Of a stretch of DNA of 64,000 nt, positions 23,237-32,039 are shown piece by piece (the stretch's first letter is position 1; each line of letters opens with the position of its first letter). The notes beneath the pieces were generated by a model that saw only the letters and a program-made list of their open reading frames with translations, made no database searches and had not been told where the DNA came from. The position numbers and the translations under genes were made by a program. Source of the DNA: Mesorhizobium sp. M3A.F.Ca.ET.080.04.2.1 (GTDB lineage Bacteria > Pseudomonadota > Alphaproteobacteria > Rhizobiales > Rhizobiaceae); the NCBI RefSeq assembly GCF_003952525.1, contig NZ_CP034451.1:5308501-5372500 (forward strand), read 5' to 3'.

Positions 23237-24612
23237 GGCGGCCAGATCCTGCTCTCATCCGTCGGCCGGCCTATCTCTCGCTGGCCGATCAAATTGCGCG
23301 CGCGATCCATGACGGGCGGCTTGCCAATGGCGCGCGGCTGCCGACGCATCGGCGCCTTGCCGATGATCTGCAGCTTTCGGTGCAGACGGTCAGCCGCGCC
23401 TATGAGGAACTGATCCGGCGTGGGCTGATTTCCGGCGAGGTCGGACGCGGCAGCTTCGTCCAGACGCAGCGCCGCGAGCCGGAGCCGCCCTACATTCCGG
23501 AGCGGTTGGGCGAGGTCATCGACCTTTCCATCCTGAAGCCGGTCTGCGAGCCGATGCACTTGGAGAAGCTGAAGCAGGCGCTGGGTTGGCTGGCCGAGAA
23601 CCTGCCGTCGAGTTCGGCGCTGTCGTTCCGGCCGAACATGGTGTTTCCGCGTCATCGCGCCGTCGCGGTGGAATGGCTGAAGCTCTGCGGCCTTGAAGCC
23701 TCGCCGCAGAACATCAGCCTCACCAATGGCGCGACGGCCGGCATGACGGTGGCGCTGATGAGCGTGGCCCCCCCGGGCTCGACGGTTGCCACCGAGGCGA
23801 TCGGCCACCACACGCTGGTGCCGCTTTCCCGCTATCTCGGCTTCAACCTGGAAGGCCTGCCGATCGACGGCAACGGCTTGATCCCCGAGGCGCTCGACGA
23901 GGCGTGCCGGCTCTCCGACATCCGCGCCGTCTTTATCCAGCCGTCGGTGATCAACCCGACGGCGACCTTGATGGACGCCACAAGGCGCGAGCAGATCGCG
24001 GCGGTCGCCCGCAAGCACGACATCGCCATCATCGAGAACGATGTGCTTGGGCCTCTGGTCGAAGGGCGGCCGCCGGCCGTCGCTGCTTTCGCGGCGGAAC
24101 GGACGCTCTACGTCACCTCCTTCACCAAGATCACGGTGCCCGGCCTGCGCATCGGCTATCTCGCCGTGCCGGACCGCTATGTCGCGGCGGTTGCCAACCG
24201 GCATCTGGTGTCGAACTGGATGGCGACGCCGATGGTGGCGGAGATCGCGACGCGGTGGGTCAATGACGGCACGGCGATGGAATTGGTGACCTGGCAGCGG
24301 GGGGCACTCAGACGGCGCCAGGAGATAGTTGCGGAAATGTTGGCGGGCGTCGACTATCGGTGCCATCGCGACGGGTTGCATCTCTGGCTCGAACTGCCGG
24401 GAGACCGCGCCGAGGAGAGTTTTGTCGCACAGGCGCGGCTGCGCGGCGTGGCTATTGCGCCGGGCGCTTCGTTCCGCATCGCCGACACGCCCTGGCAGCC
24501 CGCCGTGCGAATCTCGCTGGGTTCCACCACCGAGGGGGAACTGCGCGCGGGCTTGAGCGTTGTCGCCAAGCTTCTGCTTGGCGACCCGGAGCATCTCCTG
24601 CTCGCCATTTGA
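23227..24612 (+). CDS. enuR: MocR-type PLP-dependent regulator of ectoine genes (EnuR-like)
   Basis: 461 residues. An N-terminal GntR-type winged helix (LPTHRRLADDLQLSVQTVSR) is joined to a fold-type I aminotransferase domain with PLP Lys in TSFTKITVPGLRIGY and IIENDVLGPL near the cofactor. EnuR represses ectoine uptake and use until its PLP reacts with alpha-acetyl-diaminobutyrate or diaminobutyrate. It lies directly before ehuABCD-eutABCDE and is divergent from asnC, which supports the call. There is no visible ribosome-binding site before the ATG, so translation may be leaderless or inefficient. GC-rich and typical in codon use. Confidence 0.9.
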   Translation: MTLWRPDPALIRRPAYLSLADQIARAIHDGRLANGARLPTHRRLADDLQLSVQTVSRAYEELIRRGLISGEVGRGSFVQTQRREPEPPYIPERLGEVIDLSILKPVCEPMHLEKLKQALGWLAENLPSSSALSFRPNMVFPRHRAVAVEWLKLCGLEASPQNISLTNGATAGMTVALMSVAPPGSTVATEAIGHHTLVPLSRYLGFNLEGLPIDGNGLIPEALDEACRLSDIRAVFIQPSVINPTATLMDATRREQIAAVARKHDIAIIENDVLGPLVEGRPPAVAAFAAERTLYVTSFTKITVPGLRIGYLAVPDRYVAAVANRHLVSNWMATPMVAEIATRWVNDGTAMELVTWQRGALRRRQEIVAEMLAGVDYRCHRDGLHLWLELPGDRAEESFVAQARLRGVAIAPGASFRIADTPWQPAVRISLGSTTEGELRAGLSVVAKLLLGDPEHLLLAI

Positions 24613-24662
24613 TGCACAAGGGAGCGCACATTGCCCTGGAATTGTGCCGCGCTGGAAATATT

Positions 24663-24675
24663 GTCATGATATTAT
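24663..24675 (+). promoter_or_regulatory. Candidate EnuR/AsnC operator upstream of ehuA
   Basis: GTCATGATATTAT matches 12 of 13 positions of the motif at the enuR start. A further related TTGACATGAT follows within 22 nt, in an AT-rich stretch 70-90 nt before ehuA. Confidence 0.4.
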
Positions 24676-24747
24676 TTTCCTAATTGACATGATTTGACGC
24701 GTTTCGCATCGTTAAGGGCATAGGCTTCTCCAGAACGGGGAAATTGA

Positions 24748-25533
24748 TTGCCCGCGCCCATCATCAAGGTCGATGCAATTTCGAAGAGCTTCGGCGCCTT
24801 CAAGGTGCTGGACGGCCTGTCGATGCAGGTCATGCCCGGCGAGAAACTGGCGCTGATCGGCCCGTCAGGATCCGGCAAGACGACGATCCTGCGCATCCTG
24901 ATGACGCTGGAGAAGATCGACGGTGGCCATATCCAGATCGAGGGCGAGCAGCTTTACCACATGGAGCGCAACGGCCAGCTGATGCCGGCCGACGAGCGGC
25001 ACCTCGCCAAAATGCGCCAGAAGATCGGCATGGTGTTCCAGCTGTTCAACCTGTTTCCGCACAAATGCGTCATGGACAACGTGACACTGGCGCCGATGCT
25101 GACCAAGGGCGTCGCCCGTAGCGCGGCCGAAAAGCGGGCCATGGAATTGCTCGACATGGTCGGGCTGGCCGACAAGGCCAAGGCCATGCCGGCGCAGCTT
25201 TCCGGCGGCCAGAAGCAGCGCGTGGCGATCGCCCGTGCGCTGGCGCTGTCGCCCAGGATCATGCTGTTCGACGAGGTCACCTCGGCACTCGACCCGGAAC
25301 TGGTCGAGGAGGTGCTCAACGTCATGCGCAAGCTGGCGGCCGAGACCGACATGACGATGCTGCTCGTCACCCATGAAATGGGCTTCGCCCACGACTTCGC
25401 CGACCGCGTGCTGTTCTTCGACCGCGGCAGGATCGTGGAGGAAGGCAAGCCCGATGAGATTTTCCGCCATCCCAAACAGGAAAGAACGCAGAGCTTCCTG
25501 AAGAAGATCATCGCGGCCGGACATCGCGTCTGA
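24748..25533 (+). CDS. ehuA: Ectoine/hydroxyectoine ABC transporter ATP-binding protein EhuA
   Basis: 261 residues with Walker [10 protein letters not shown], signature [15 protein letters not shown] and Walker [12 protein letters not shown], of the polar amino-acid (GlnQ/HisP) subclass. The start is TTG at 24748 with GGGG about 8 nt upstream. It is the first gene of ehuABCD, followed by the binding protein and two permeases, then the eut catabolic genes. EhuA powers import of ectoine and 5-hydroxyectoine at the cytoplasmic face. Substrate is taken from the eut neighbours; the ATPase itself carries no substrate information. Confidence 0.93.
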   Translation: MPAPIIKVDAISKSFGAFKVLDGLSMQVMPGEKLALIGPSGSGKTTILRILMTLEKIDGGHIQIEGEQLYHMERNGQLMPADERHLAKMRQKIGMVFQLFNLFPHKCVMDNVTLAPMLTKGVARSAAEKRAMELLDMVGLADKAKAMPAQLSGGQKQRVAIARALALSPRIMLFDEVTSALDPELVEEVLNVMRKLAAETDMTMLLVTHEMGFAHDFADRVLFFDRGRIVEEGKPDEIFRHPKQERTQSFLKKIIAAGHRV

Positions 25534-25620
25534 CCGCTATGCAGCGGGCGACGAAGTCGTCCCGAGGCGGCAAGATCGCCGCTAGTGAGCAAACCAGAAG
25601 AGAAACAGGAGTAGGGAACG

Positions 25621-26472
25621 ATGAAGAAACTTGGCATTCTGGCTGGCGTCGCCGGCCTCGCAGTGAGCACGATGCTGCTTGCCTCCGGTGCGCGCTCGGC
25701 GGATGACGCCAAGCTCGAGGAGCTCAAGGCGCAAGGCTTTGCCCGCGTCGCCATCGCCAACGAGCCGCCCTACACGGCGGTGGCCGCCGACGGCAAGGTC
25801 TCGGGCGCCGCCCCCGACGTGGCACGCGAGATCTTCAAGCGGCTCGGCGTCAACGACATCGTCGCCTCGATCTCCGAATACGGCGCCATGATCCCTGGCC
25901 TGCAGGCCGGACGCTTCGACGTCGTCACCGCGGGGCTGTTCATGAAGCCGGAGCGTTGCGCGGCGGTTGCCTATTCCGAGCCGGTGCTGTGCGATGCCGA
26001 GGCGATGCTGGTGAAGAAGGGCAATCCGAAAGGCTTCAAGAGCTATGAGGACATCGCCAAGGACGCCTCCGCCACCATCGGTGCGCCGGGCGGCGGCACC
26101 GAGGAAAAACTCGCGCTCAACGCCGGCGTGCCGCGCGACCGCGTCATCGTCGTTCCGGACGGCCAGAGCGGGCTGAAGATGGTGCAGGATGGCCGCATCG
26201 ACGCCTATTCGCTGCCGGTCCTTTCGATCAACGACCTGATCAAGAAGGCCAATGATCCGAACCTCGAAGTGATCGCCCCGGTGCAGGGCGCCCCGGTCTA
26301 TTGCGACGGCGCCGCCTTCAAGAAGGGCGACGAGGCGCTGCGCGATGCCTATGACGTCGAGCTCGCCAAGATGAAGAAGTCGGGCGAGTTCGCCAAGATC
26401 ATCGAGCCCTACGGCTTCTCGGCCAAGGCGGCGATGTCGACGACGCGCGAGAAGCTCTGCGCGGCGAAGTAG
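25621..26472 (+). CDS. ehuB: Ectoine/hydroxyectoine ABC transporter substrate-binding protein EhuB
   Basis: 283 residues. The signal peptide (MKKLGILAGVAGLAVSTMLL, cleavage near ARS-AD) is followed by a family 3 (polar amino acid) binding fold with FARVAIANEPPYTAVAADGK near the N-terminus, and two cysteines in the middle (RCAAVAYSEPVLCD). The periplasmic protein delivers ectoines to EhuCD. A good AGGAG site precedes the ATG. A hairpin repeat follows before ehuC and may let ehuB be made in excess of the permeases. Ectoine specificity rests on linkage to eutABCDE. Confidence 0.92.
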   Translation: MKKLGILAGVAGLAVSTMLLASGARSADDAKLEELKAQGFARVAIANEPPYTAVAADGKVSGAAPDVAREIFKRLGVNDIVASISEYGAMIPGLQAGRFDVVTAGLFMKPERCAAVAYSEPVLCDAEAMLVKKGNPKGFKSYEDIAKDASATIGAPGGGTEEKLALNAGVPRDRVIVVPDGQSGLKMVQDGRIDAYSLPVLSINDLIKKANDPNLEVIAPVQGAPVYCDGAAFKKGDEALRDAYDVELAKMKKSGEFAKIIEPYGFSAKAAMSTTREKLCAAK

Positions 26473-26484
26473 CGGATGCTTCTT

Positions 26485-26583
26485 CCTTCTCCCCGTTCCA
26501 CGGGGAGAAGGTGTCACGAAGTGACGGATGAGGGGCAGCGCGAAGTTCTGCGAGGCTGGCTCCGCCCCTCATCTGCTGTCACC
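26485..26583. repeat. REP-like palindromic element between ehuB and ehuC
   Basis: A perfect 12-bp stem CCTTCTCCCCGT/ACGGGGAGAAGG with a 3-nt loop (26485-26511), then a second inverted repeat GATGAGGGGC (26527-26536) and GCCCCTCATC (26574-26583). From memory this composite element is frequent between Mesorhizobium genes. Inside an ABC operon it could stabilise the upstream ehuAB mRNA. Confidence 0.65.
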
Positions 26584-26627
26584 GCCGCCTCGCACAAACG
26601 CAAACGATTGGAAATTTTGAAACGCAA

Positions 26628-27287
26628 ATGACCCAGTGGTCCGGCTATCTCGGCCTGATATTGCAGGGAGCGCTCGTCACCATCGAGCTGACGCTGATGG
26701 GATCGGTGCTTGCTCTGATCATGGCCTTCCTCGCCGGCCTGGGGCGCGTGTCGCGCTTCTTCCTCGTGCGGATGCTGGCCACGATCTACATAGAGTTCTT
26801 CCGCGGCACCTCGATCTTCGTGCAGCTGTTCTGGGCCTATTTCGTGCTGCCTTTCGCCGGGCTGTCGCTGACGCCGCTGCAGGCCGGCGTGCTGGCGCTT
26901 GGCTTGAATGTCGGCGCCTATGGCGCGGAAGTGGTGCGCGGCGCGATATTGTCGATCGGCCGCGAGCAATACGAGGCCTGCACGGCGCTCAATCTCGGCC
27001 GCTGGCAAGGCATGCGCCATGTCATCCTGCCGCAGGCGCTGCTCATCATGCTGCCGACCTTCGGCAACAACGCGATCGAACTGCTCAAGGCGACCTCCGT
27101 CGTGTCGCTGATCTCGCTCGCCGATCTCACCTTCCAGGCGCAGGTGGTGCGCTCGCAGACGGGCAGCACGCTGATGCCGTTCGTTTCCGTGTTGGTGATC
27201 TATTTCGCGCTCGCGCTGATCATCTCCTGGGGCGTGCGCTCGCTGGAGCGCCGCATGGCGCGCGGTCTCGACGGAGTGCGTGTCTGA
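26628..27287 (+). CDS. ehuC: Ectoine/hydroxyectoine ABC transporter permease EhuC
   Basis: 219 residues with several membrane helices and the HisM/GlnP-type permease signature, including YIEFFRGTSIFVQLFWAYF and the EAA-like loop EACTALNLGRWQGMRHVILP. It is an inner-membrane partner of EhuD and receives ectoines from EhuB. The stop lies 16 nt before the chosen ehuD start. A 155-nt gap with a REP-like element separates it from ehuB. Firm as a polar amino-acid type permease; substrate inferred from context. Confidence 0.92.
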   Translation: MTQWSGYLGLILQGALVTIELTLMGSVLALIMAFLAGLGRVSRFFLVRMLATIYIEFFRGTSIFVQLFWAYFVLPFAGLSLTPLQAGVLALGLNVGAYGAEVVRGAILSIGREQYEACTALNLGRWQGMRHVILPQALLIMLPTFGNNAIELLKATSVVSLISLADLTFQAQVVRSQTGSTLMPFVSVLVIYFALALIISWGVRSLERRMARGLDGVRV

Positions 27288-27303
27288 TGGAATGGGCCCA
27301 CTA

Positions 27304-27963
27304 ATGGAATGGGATTGGAATTTCGTCCGCGAGATCATGCCGACTCTGATCCAGGGCGTGAAGATCACCATCCTGGCGACGGTGCTCGGCTCGATCCTGG
27401 CGGCGATCGTCGGGCTGGCAATCGCGCTGGCGCGGCGTTCGCCGAACCGGCTGGTGGCGCGCAGCGTCGGCTGGTTCGCCGAGTTCATCCGCGGCACGCC
27501 GCTGCTGGTGCAGCTCTATTTCATCTTCTACGTGCTGCCCGACATCGGCATCCTGCTGCCGCCGCTGGTGGCGGGTGTCATCGGGCTCGGCCTGCATTAC
27601 GGCACCTACACGGCCGAAGTCTATCGCGCCGGCATCGAGAATGTGCCGCGCGGCCAGTGGGAGGCCGCCAAGGCCTGCAATCTGAGCGGCCGCAATACCT
27701 GGACGCACATCATCCTGCCGCAGGCGATCCCGCCGATGATCCCGGCCTTGGCCAACTACTTCATCGCCATGTTCAAGGAGACGCCGCTGCTCTCGGCGAT
27801 CACGGTGCTCGAACTGATGAACCAGGCCAAGAGCGTCGCCAACAGCTACTATCGCTACATCGAGCCGATGACGCTGGTCGGCGCGTTCTTCCTAGTCATC
27901 AGCCTCTGCTCCGTCGTGCTCCTGCGCTGGCTGGAGCATCGTTACGGCAGGATCGAGAGATGA
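27304..27963 (+). CDS. ehuD: Ectoine/hydroxyectoine ABC transporter permease EhuD
   Basis: 219 residues, hydrophobic, with WFAEFIRGTPLLVQLYFIFY and the EAA-like loop EAAKACNLSGRNTWTHIILP. It pairs with EhuC. I chose the ATG at 27304 (MEWDWNFVREIM); a GTG at 27280 overlapping ehuC and an ATG at 27292 are alternatives. The sequence ATGGAATGGG is duplicated just here, so start choice is uncertain by up to eight residues. Its stop overlaps the eutA start as ATGA, which indicates coupling of transport and catabolism. Confidence 0.92.
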   Translation: MEWDWNFVREIMPTLIQGVKITILATVLGSILAAIVGLAIALARRSPNRLVARSVGWFAEFIRGTPLLVQLYFIFYVLPDIGILLPPLVAGVIGLGLHYGTYTAEVYRAGIENVPRGQWEAAKACNLSGRNTWTHIILPQAIPPMIPALANYFIAMFKETPLLSAITVLELMNQAKSVANSYYRYIEPMTLVGAFFLVISLCSVVLLRWLEHRYGRIER

Positions 27964-28745
27964 AAACCATGAAACCGCTGCCCGAAATCCGGCTGGCATC
28001 GACCCGGCCCGCCCTTGATCCGCGTCCGCTGGAAAAGCGTGTCGGGCTGATCGCCTTGGCCACCGACCACACCAGCGAGGTGGATTTCCGCCGCATGGTG
28101 GCGAGCGAGCGGATCGGGGTCTATGTCGCGCGCATTCCCTATGCCAATCCGACGACACCGGAAAACCTGCGCAAGATGCAGCCGTCGCTTTCGGCTGGCG
28201 CGGCGCTCATCCTCCCGGACGAGCCGCTCGACGCCATCTGCTACTCCTGCACATCGGCTTCCGTCGTGATCGGCGACGCCGAGATCGAGGCCGCGATCCA
28301 GGCGGCCAAGCCCGGCGTTGCCGTGGTCACGCCGCCCATGGCCGGCATGCGCGGCCTGAGCGCGTTGGGCGTGAAGCGGATCAGCATTCTTACGCCCTAT
28401 ACCGTCGAGACGAGCCGGCCGATGGCGGCTTATTTCGCAGCGCACGGTTTCGACGTCGTCCGCTTCACCTGCCTCGGCTTCGAGGATGACCGCGAGATGG
28501 CGCGGATCAAGCCGGCCTCGCTCGTTGGCCTGGCGCGCAAGAGCACGCATGCCCAGGCCGATGCGCTGTTCGTCTCCTGTACGGCACTGCGCGCAGCGCT
28601 TGCCGTTCCCGGCATGGAAGAAGCGATCGGGCGCCCGGTCGTCACCAGCAATCAGGCCAGCGCCTGGAACTGCCTGCGGCTCTGCGGCGATGAGACAGCG
28701 CGTCCGGAATTCGGCCGCCTGATGACCAAGCCCTTGGCCAAGTGA
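27960..28745 (+). CDS. eutA: Hydroxyectoine utilisation protein EutA (Asp/Glu racemase-like)
   Basis: 261 residues beginning MKTMKPLPEIRLASTRPALD. It has the Asp/Glu racemase/maleate isomerase fold with the two catalytic-type cysteines, ICYSCTSASVVIGD and LFVSCTALRAA. In ectoine clusters EutA sits with EutB and EutC and is needed for converting 5-hydroxyectoine to ectoine; a racemisation step is proposed for it. Its ATG overlaps the ehuD stop. The family is clear; the exact reaction in this pathway is not experimentally settled as far as I know. Confidence 0.9.
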   Translation: MKTMKPLPEIRLASTRPALDPRPLEKRVGLIALATDHTSEVDFRRMVASERIGVYVARIPYANPTTPENLRKMQPSLSAGAALILPDEPLDAICYSCTSASVVIGDAEIEAAIQAAKPGVAVVTPPMAGMRGLSALGVKRISILTPYTVETSRPMAAYFAAHGFDVVRFTCLGFEDDREMARIKPASLVGLARKSTHAQADALFVSCTALRAALAVPGMEEAIGRPVVTSNQASAWNCLRLCGDETARPEFGRLMTKPLAK

Positions 28746-28750
28746 TCCAC

Positions 28751-29740
28751 ATGGAAGTCACGCTTCAGCATATTCGCGCTGCCCGCGACCGGATTGCCGA
28801 CAAGGTCGAGCGGACGCCGACCGTCTTGTCGCGAAGCCTCTCAGACCAGGTTGGTTATCCCGTCCACCTTAAACTGGAGCACCATCAGGCCACCGGCGCT
28901 TTCAAGCTGCGCGGCGCCTCCAATGCGATCGCGGCGTTGAGCCCTGACCTGAGATCACGCGGTGTTGTCGCCGCTTCGACCGGCAATCACGGTCTGGCGC
29001 TGGCGCATGCGGCAAAGCTCGAAGGCATCCGCGCCGTGATCTGCATGTCGCGGCTGGTGCCGGAAAACAAGGTCGATGCCATCCGCCACCTTGGCGCGGA
29101 GATCCGCATCGTCGGCAACAGCCAGGACGATGCCCAGCACGAGGTCGACAGGCTGGCGGCGCAGGAGGGGCTCGTCATGCTGCCGCCCTTCGACCATCCC
29201 GACATCGTCGCCGGGCAAGGCACGCTCGGCCTGGAGATCATGGAGCAGGTGCCGGACGCAGCAAGCGTGCTTGTGCCGCTCTCCGGCGGTGGGCTGGCGG
29301 CGGGTGTTGCCGCGGCGGTGAAGGGCGTGAGTGCGAGCTGCAAAGTCATCGGGGTTTCGATGGTGCGCGGTGCGGCGATGAAGGCGAGCCTCGATGCCGG
29401 CCGGCCCGTGCAGGTCGAGGAACTCCCGACGCTGGCGGACTCGCTCGGCGGCGGCATCGGCCTCGACAACCGGCTGACCTTTGCCATGTGCCGCCGCCTG
29501 CTCGACGATGTCATCCTGCTTTCCGAAGACGAGATCGCCGCCGGTATTCGCCATGCCTATGAACAGGAGCGCGAGATCGTCGAAGGCGCCGGTGCTGTCG
29601 GCATCGGCGCGCTGCTTTCCGGCAAGGTGAGCACCAGCGGCCAGACGGTGCTGATCCTTTCCGGCCGCAACATCGACATGGGCCTGCATCGCCGCATTGT
29701 CTGCGGCGAGGCGGCCACAGCAACGGAGCGCGCCGCATGA
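28751..29740 (+). CDS. eutB: Hydroxyectoine utilisation dehydratase EutB (threonine dehydratase-like)
   Basis: 329 residues of the fold-type II PLP family: PLP Lys in TGAFKLRGASNAI, STGNHGLALAHAAKL near the cofactor, and the Gly-rich phosphate loop LSGGGLAAGVAAA. It resembles biosynthetic threonine dehydratase without the regulatory domain. EutB is proposed to dehydrate the hydroxylated intermediate from 5-hydroxyectoine. I chose the ATG at 28751; GTG at 28742 overlapping the eutA stop is an alternative. Its stop overlaps the eutC start as ATGA. Confidence 0.92.
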   Translation: MEVTLQHIRAARDRIADKVERTPTVLSRSLSDQVGYPVHLKLEHHQATGAFKLRGASNAIAALSPDLRSRGVVAASTGNHGLALAHAAKLEGIRAVICMSRLVPENKVDAIRHLGAEIRIVGNSQDDAQHEVDRLAAQEGLVMLPPFDHPDIVAGQGTLGLEIMEQVPDAASVLVPLSGGGLAAGVAAAVKGVSASCKVIGVSMVRGAAMKASLDAGRPVQVEELPTLADSLGGGIGLDNRLTFAMCRRLLDDVILLSEDEIAAGIRHAYEQEREIVEGAGAVGIGALLSGKVSTSGQTVLILSGRNIDMGLHRRIVCGEAATATERAA

Positions 29741-30729
29741 GCCGCATGACCATCCTCACCGAAGCGGAGCTACGCAAGGTCGTGACGCTCGATCTCGATG
29801 CCGTCGCCTGCGTCGAGACTGCTTTCCGCGCTTTGGCCACGCTGCCGGTGGCGATGCCGCCGATCCTGCGGCTCGACATTCCCGAGAACCATGGCGAGGT
29901 CGATGTAAAGTCGGCCTATGTGCCGGGCATTGACGGATTTGCGGTCAAGATCAGCTCCGGCTTCTTCGACAATCCGAAGCTCGGCCTGCCCAGCGGTGGC
30001 GGCATGATGGTGCTGCTTTCGGCGAAGACGGGTACGGTCGAGGCGCTGCTGCTCGACAATGGCTATCTCACCGACATCCGCACCGCCGCTGCCGGCGCAG
30101 TCGCAGCCAAGTATTTGTCGCGCGAAGACTCCTCGGTCGCGGCCATTTTCGGCGCCGGCCTGCAGGCCGATCTGCAACTGGAGGCCCTGCGCCTCGTCAG
30201 GCCGATCGAAGAAGCGCGCATCTGGGCACGCGATGCGGCCAAGGCCGAGGCTATCGCCGCCCGCCTGCGCGAAAAGCTGGGCATCGTGGTGCGGGCTGAG
30301 CCGGATGCGGCGAATGCGGCGGCCGGCGCCGACATCATCGTCACCACGACGCCTTCTACCGAGCCGCTGATCAAGGCCGGTTTCGTCTCCGCCGGACAGC
30401 ACATCACCGCCATGGGCTCGGATGCAGAGCACAAGAACGAGATCGCACCCGCAATCCTGCGCATGGCCGACCTCTACGTCGCCGACAGCGCCAGGCAGAC
30501 GCGGCGTCTCGGCGAGCTTCATCATGCCATCGATGCAGGCGTGATGGCGGCCGACGCCCAAGTCACCGAACTGGGCCAGATCATCGCCGGCGCCAGGCAC
30601 GGCAGGCGTTCAGCCAGCGACGTCACGATCGCCGACCTCACCGGCACCGGGGTCCAGGACACCGCGATCGCCACGTTGGCCCGCGACCGCGCACGGGCGA
30701 CGAACGCCGGAACCATTTTCGAAAGCTGA
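29737..30729 (+). CDS. eutC: Ectoine utilisation protein EutC (ornithine cyclodeaminase/mu-crystallin family)
   Basis: 330 residues. AVKISSGFFDNPKLGLPSGG and TAAAGAVAAKYLSRED, then the NAD-binding AAIFGAGLQADLQLEALRLV, place it in the ornithine cyclodeaminase / mu-crystallin family, with a Rossmann fold in the second half. EutC works after EutB, probably as an NAD(H)-dependent reductase or dehydrogenase in turning hydroxyectoine into an ectoine-level intermediate. Translational overlap with eutB supports one pathway. The reaction is inferred from the cluster rather than read from residues. Confidence 0.92.
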   Translation: MSRMTILTEAELRKVVTLDLDAVACVETAFRALATLPVAMPPILRLDIPENHGEVDVKSAYVPGIDGFAVKISSGFFDNPKLGLPSGGGMMVLLSAKTGTVEALLLDNGYLTDIRTAAAGAVAAKYLSREDSSVAAIFGAGLQADLQLEALRLVRPIEEARIWARDAAKAEAIAARLREKLGIVVRAEPDAANAAAGADIIVTTTPSTEPLIKAGFVSAGQHITAMGSDAEHKNEIAPAILRMADLYVADSARQTRRLGELHHAIDAGVMAADAQVTELGQIIAGARHGRRSASDVTIADLTGTGVQDTAIATLARDRARATNAGTIFES

Positions 30730-30745
30730 TGCCTGGCCACAGCGC

Positions 30746-30780
30746 GATCCGGAAACTGAGAACCGGTTTCCGAGAAGATC
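30746..30780. repeat. Rhizobial palindromic element (copy 1) between eutC and eutD
   Basis: GATCCGGAAAC then GGTTTCCGAGAAGATC form an imperfect palindrome with GGAAAC/GTTTCC arms. A related copy lies at 52917-52949. From memory such elements are common between rhizobial genes. Confidence 0.55.
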
Positions 30781-30855
30781 GGCTCAGACAAAAGACGAGC
30801 CGCATTCAACGAGGTTGAAACAGGCTCCAGGCCCAACAAACGAGGACCAAGAACG

Positions 30856-32034
30856 ATGCAGCCAAACCTGAAATTCTCGCGGAGCGAATTTGCCGATCGC
30901 CTCGCCAAAACGCGGAAAGCCATGGAGGCCAAGGGGGTCGACCTGCTGATCGTCAGCGATCCCTCGAACATGGCCTGGCTGACCGGCTATGACGGCTGGT
31001 CCTTCTATGTGCATCAGGCCGTCATCGTGCCGCCGTCGGGTGAGCCGGTCTGGTATGGCCGCGGCCAGGATGCCAACGGTGCCAAGCGCACCGCCTACCT
31101 CGCGCATGACAACATCATCGGCTACGCCGATCACTATGTGCAGTCGAGCGAGCGGCACCCGATGGACTATCTCGCCAGCGTGCTGGCGGAGCGCGGCTGG
31201 GACAAGCTGACCATCGGTGTCGAGATGGACAATTACTGGTTCTCGGCTGCCGCCTTCGCCTCGCTGCAGAAGCATATGCCTAACGCCCGCTTCGTCGACG
31301 CCACCGCACTGGTGAACTGGCAGCGCGCCGTGAAGAGCCCGACCGAGATCGAGTACATGCGCAAGGCCGCCCGCATCGTGGAAGCCATGCATCAGCGCAT
31401 CGTCGACAAGATCGAGGTCGGCATGCGCAAATGCGATCTGGTTGCCGAGATCTACGACGCCGGCACGCGCGGCGTCGACGGTATCGGCGGCGACTACCCG
31501 GCGATCGTCCCGCTGCTGCCGTCGGGCGCCGACGCCTCGGCGCCGCATCTCACCTGGGACGACAAGCCGATGAAGGCGGGCGAGGGCACATTCTTCGAGA
31601 TCGCCGGTTGCTTCAACCGTTATCATTGTCCGCTGTCGCGCACCGTCTTCCTCGGCAAGCCGACGCAAGCTTTCCTCGACGCCGAGAAGGCGACGCTCGA
31701 AGGCATGGAGGCGGGCCTTGCCGCGGCAAAGCCGGGGAATAGCTGCGAGGATATCGCCAATGCCTTCTTCGCCGTCTTGAAGAAGTACGGCATCGTCAAG
31801 GATAACCGCACCGGCTATCCGATCGGCATTTCCTATCCGCCGGATTGGGGCGAGCGCACGATGAGCCTGCGCCCCGGCGACCGCACCGAACTCAAGCCCG
31901 GCATGACCTTCCATTTCATGACCGGCCTGTGGCTGGAAACCATGGGATTGGAGATCACCGAGTCGATCCTGATCACCGAGACCGGCGTCGAATGCCTGGC
32001 GAACGTGCCGCGCAAGCTGTTCGTGAAGGGCTGA
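30856..32034 (+). CDS. eutD: Ectoine hydrolase EutD (DoeA), M24 peptidase-like
   Basis: 392 residues with the creatinase/aminopeptidase P architecture: an N-terminal creatinase-type domain (SDPSNMAWLTGYDGWSFYVH) and a pita-bread C-terminal domain (HLTWDDKPMKAGEGTFFEIA, ISYPPDWGERTMSLRPGDRT). DoeA/EutD opens the ectoine ring to give N-alpha-acetyl-L-2,4-diaminobutyrate. The classic M24 metal ligands are not all evident, as expected for this creatinase-like branch. It follows eutABC after a 126-nt gap with a repeat, and precedes eutE by 5 nt. Confidence 0.93.
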   Translation: MQPNLKFSRSEFADRLAKTRKAMEAKGVDLLIVSDPSNMAWLTGYDGWSFYVHQAVIVPPSGEPVWYGRGQDANGAKRTAYLAHDNIIGYADHYVQSSERHPMDYLASVLAERGWDKLTIGVEMDNYWFSAAAFASLQKHMPNARFVDATALVNWQRAVKSPTEIEYMRKAARIVEAMHQRIVDKIEVGMRKCDLVAEIYDAGTRGVDGIGGDYPAIVPLLPSGADASAPHLTWDDKPMKAGEGTFFEIAGCFNRYHCPLSRTVFLGKPTQAFLDAEKATLEGMEAGLAAAKPGNSCEDIANAFFAVLKKYGIVKDNRTGYPIGISYPPDWGERTMSLRPGDRTELKPGMTFHFMTGLWLETMGLEITESILITETGVECLANVPRKLFVKG

Positions 32035-32039
32035 GGCCG

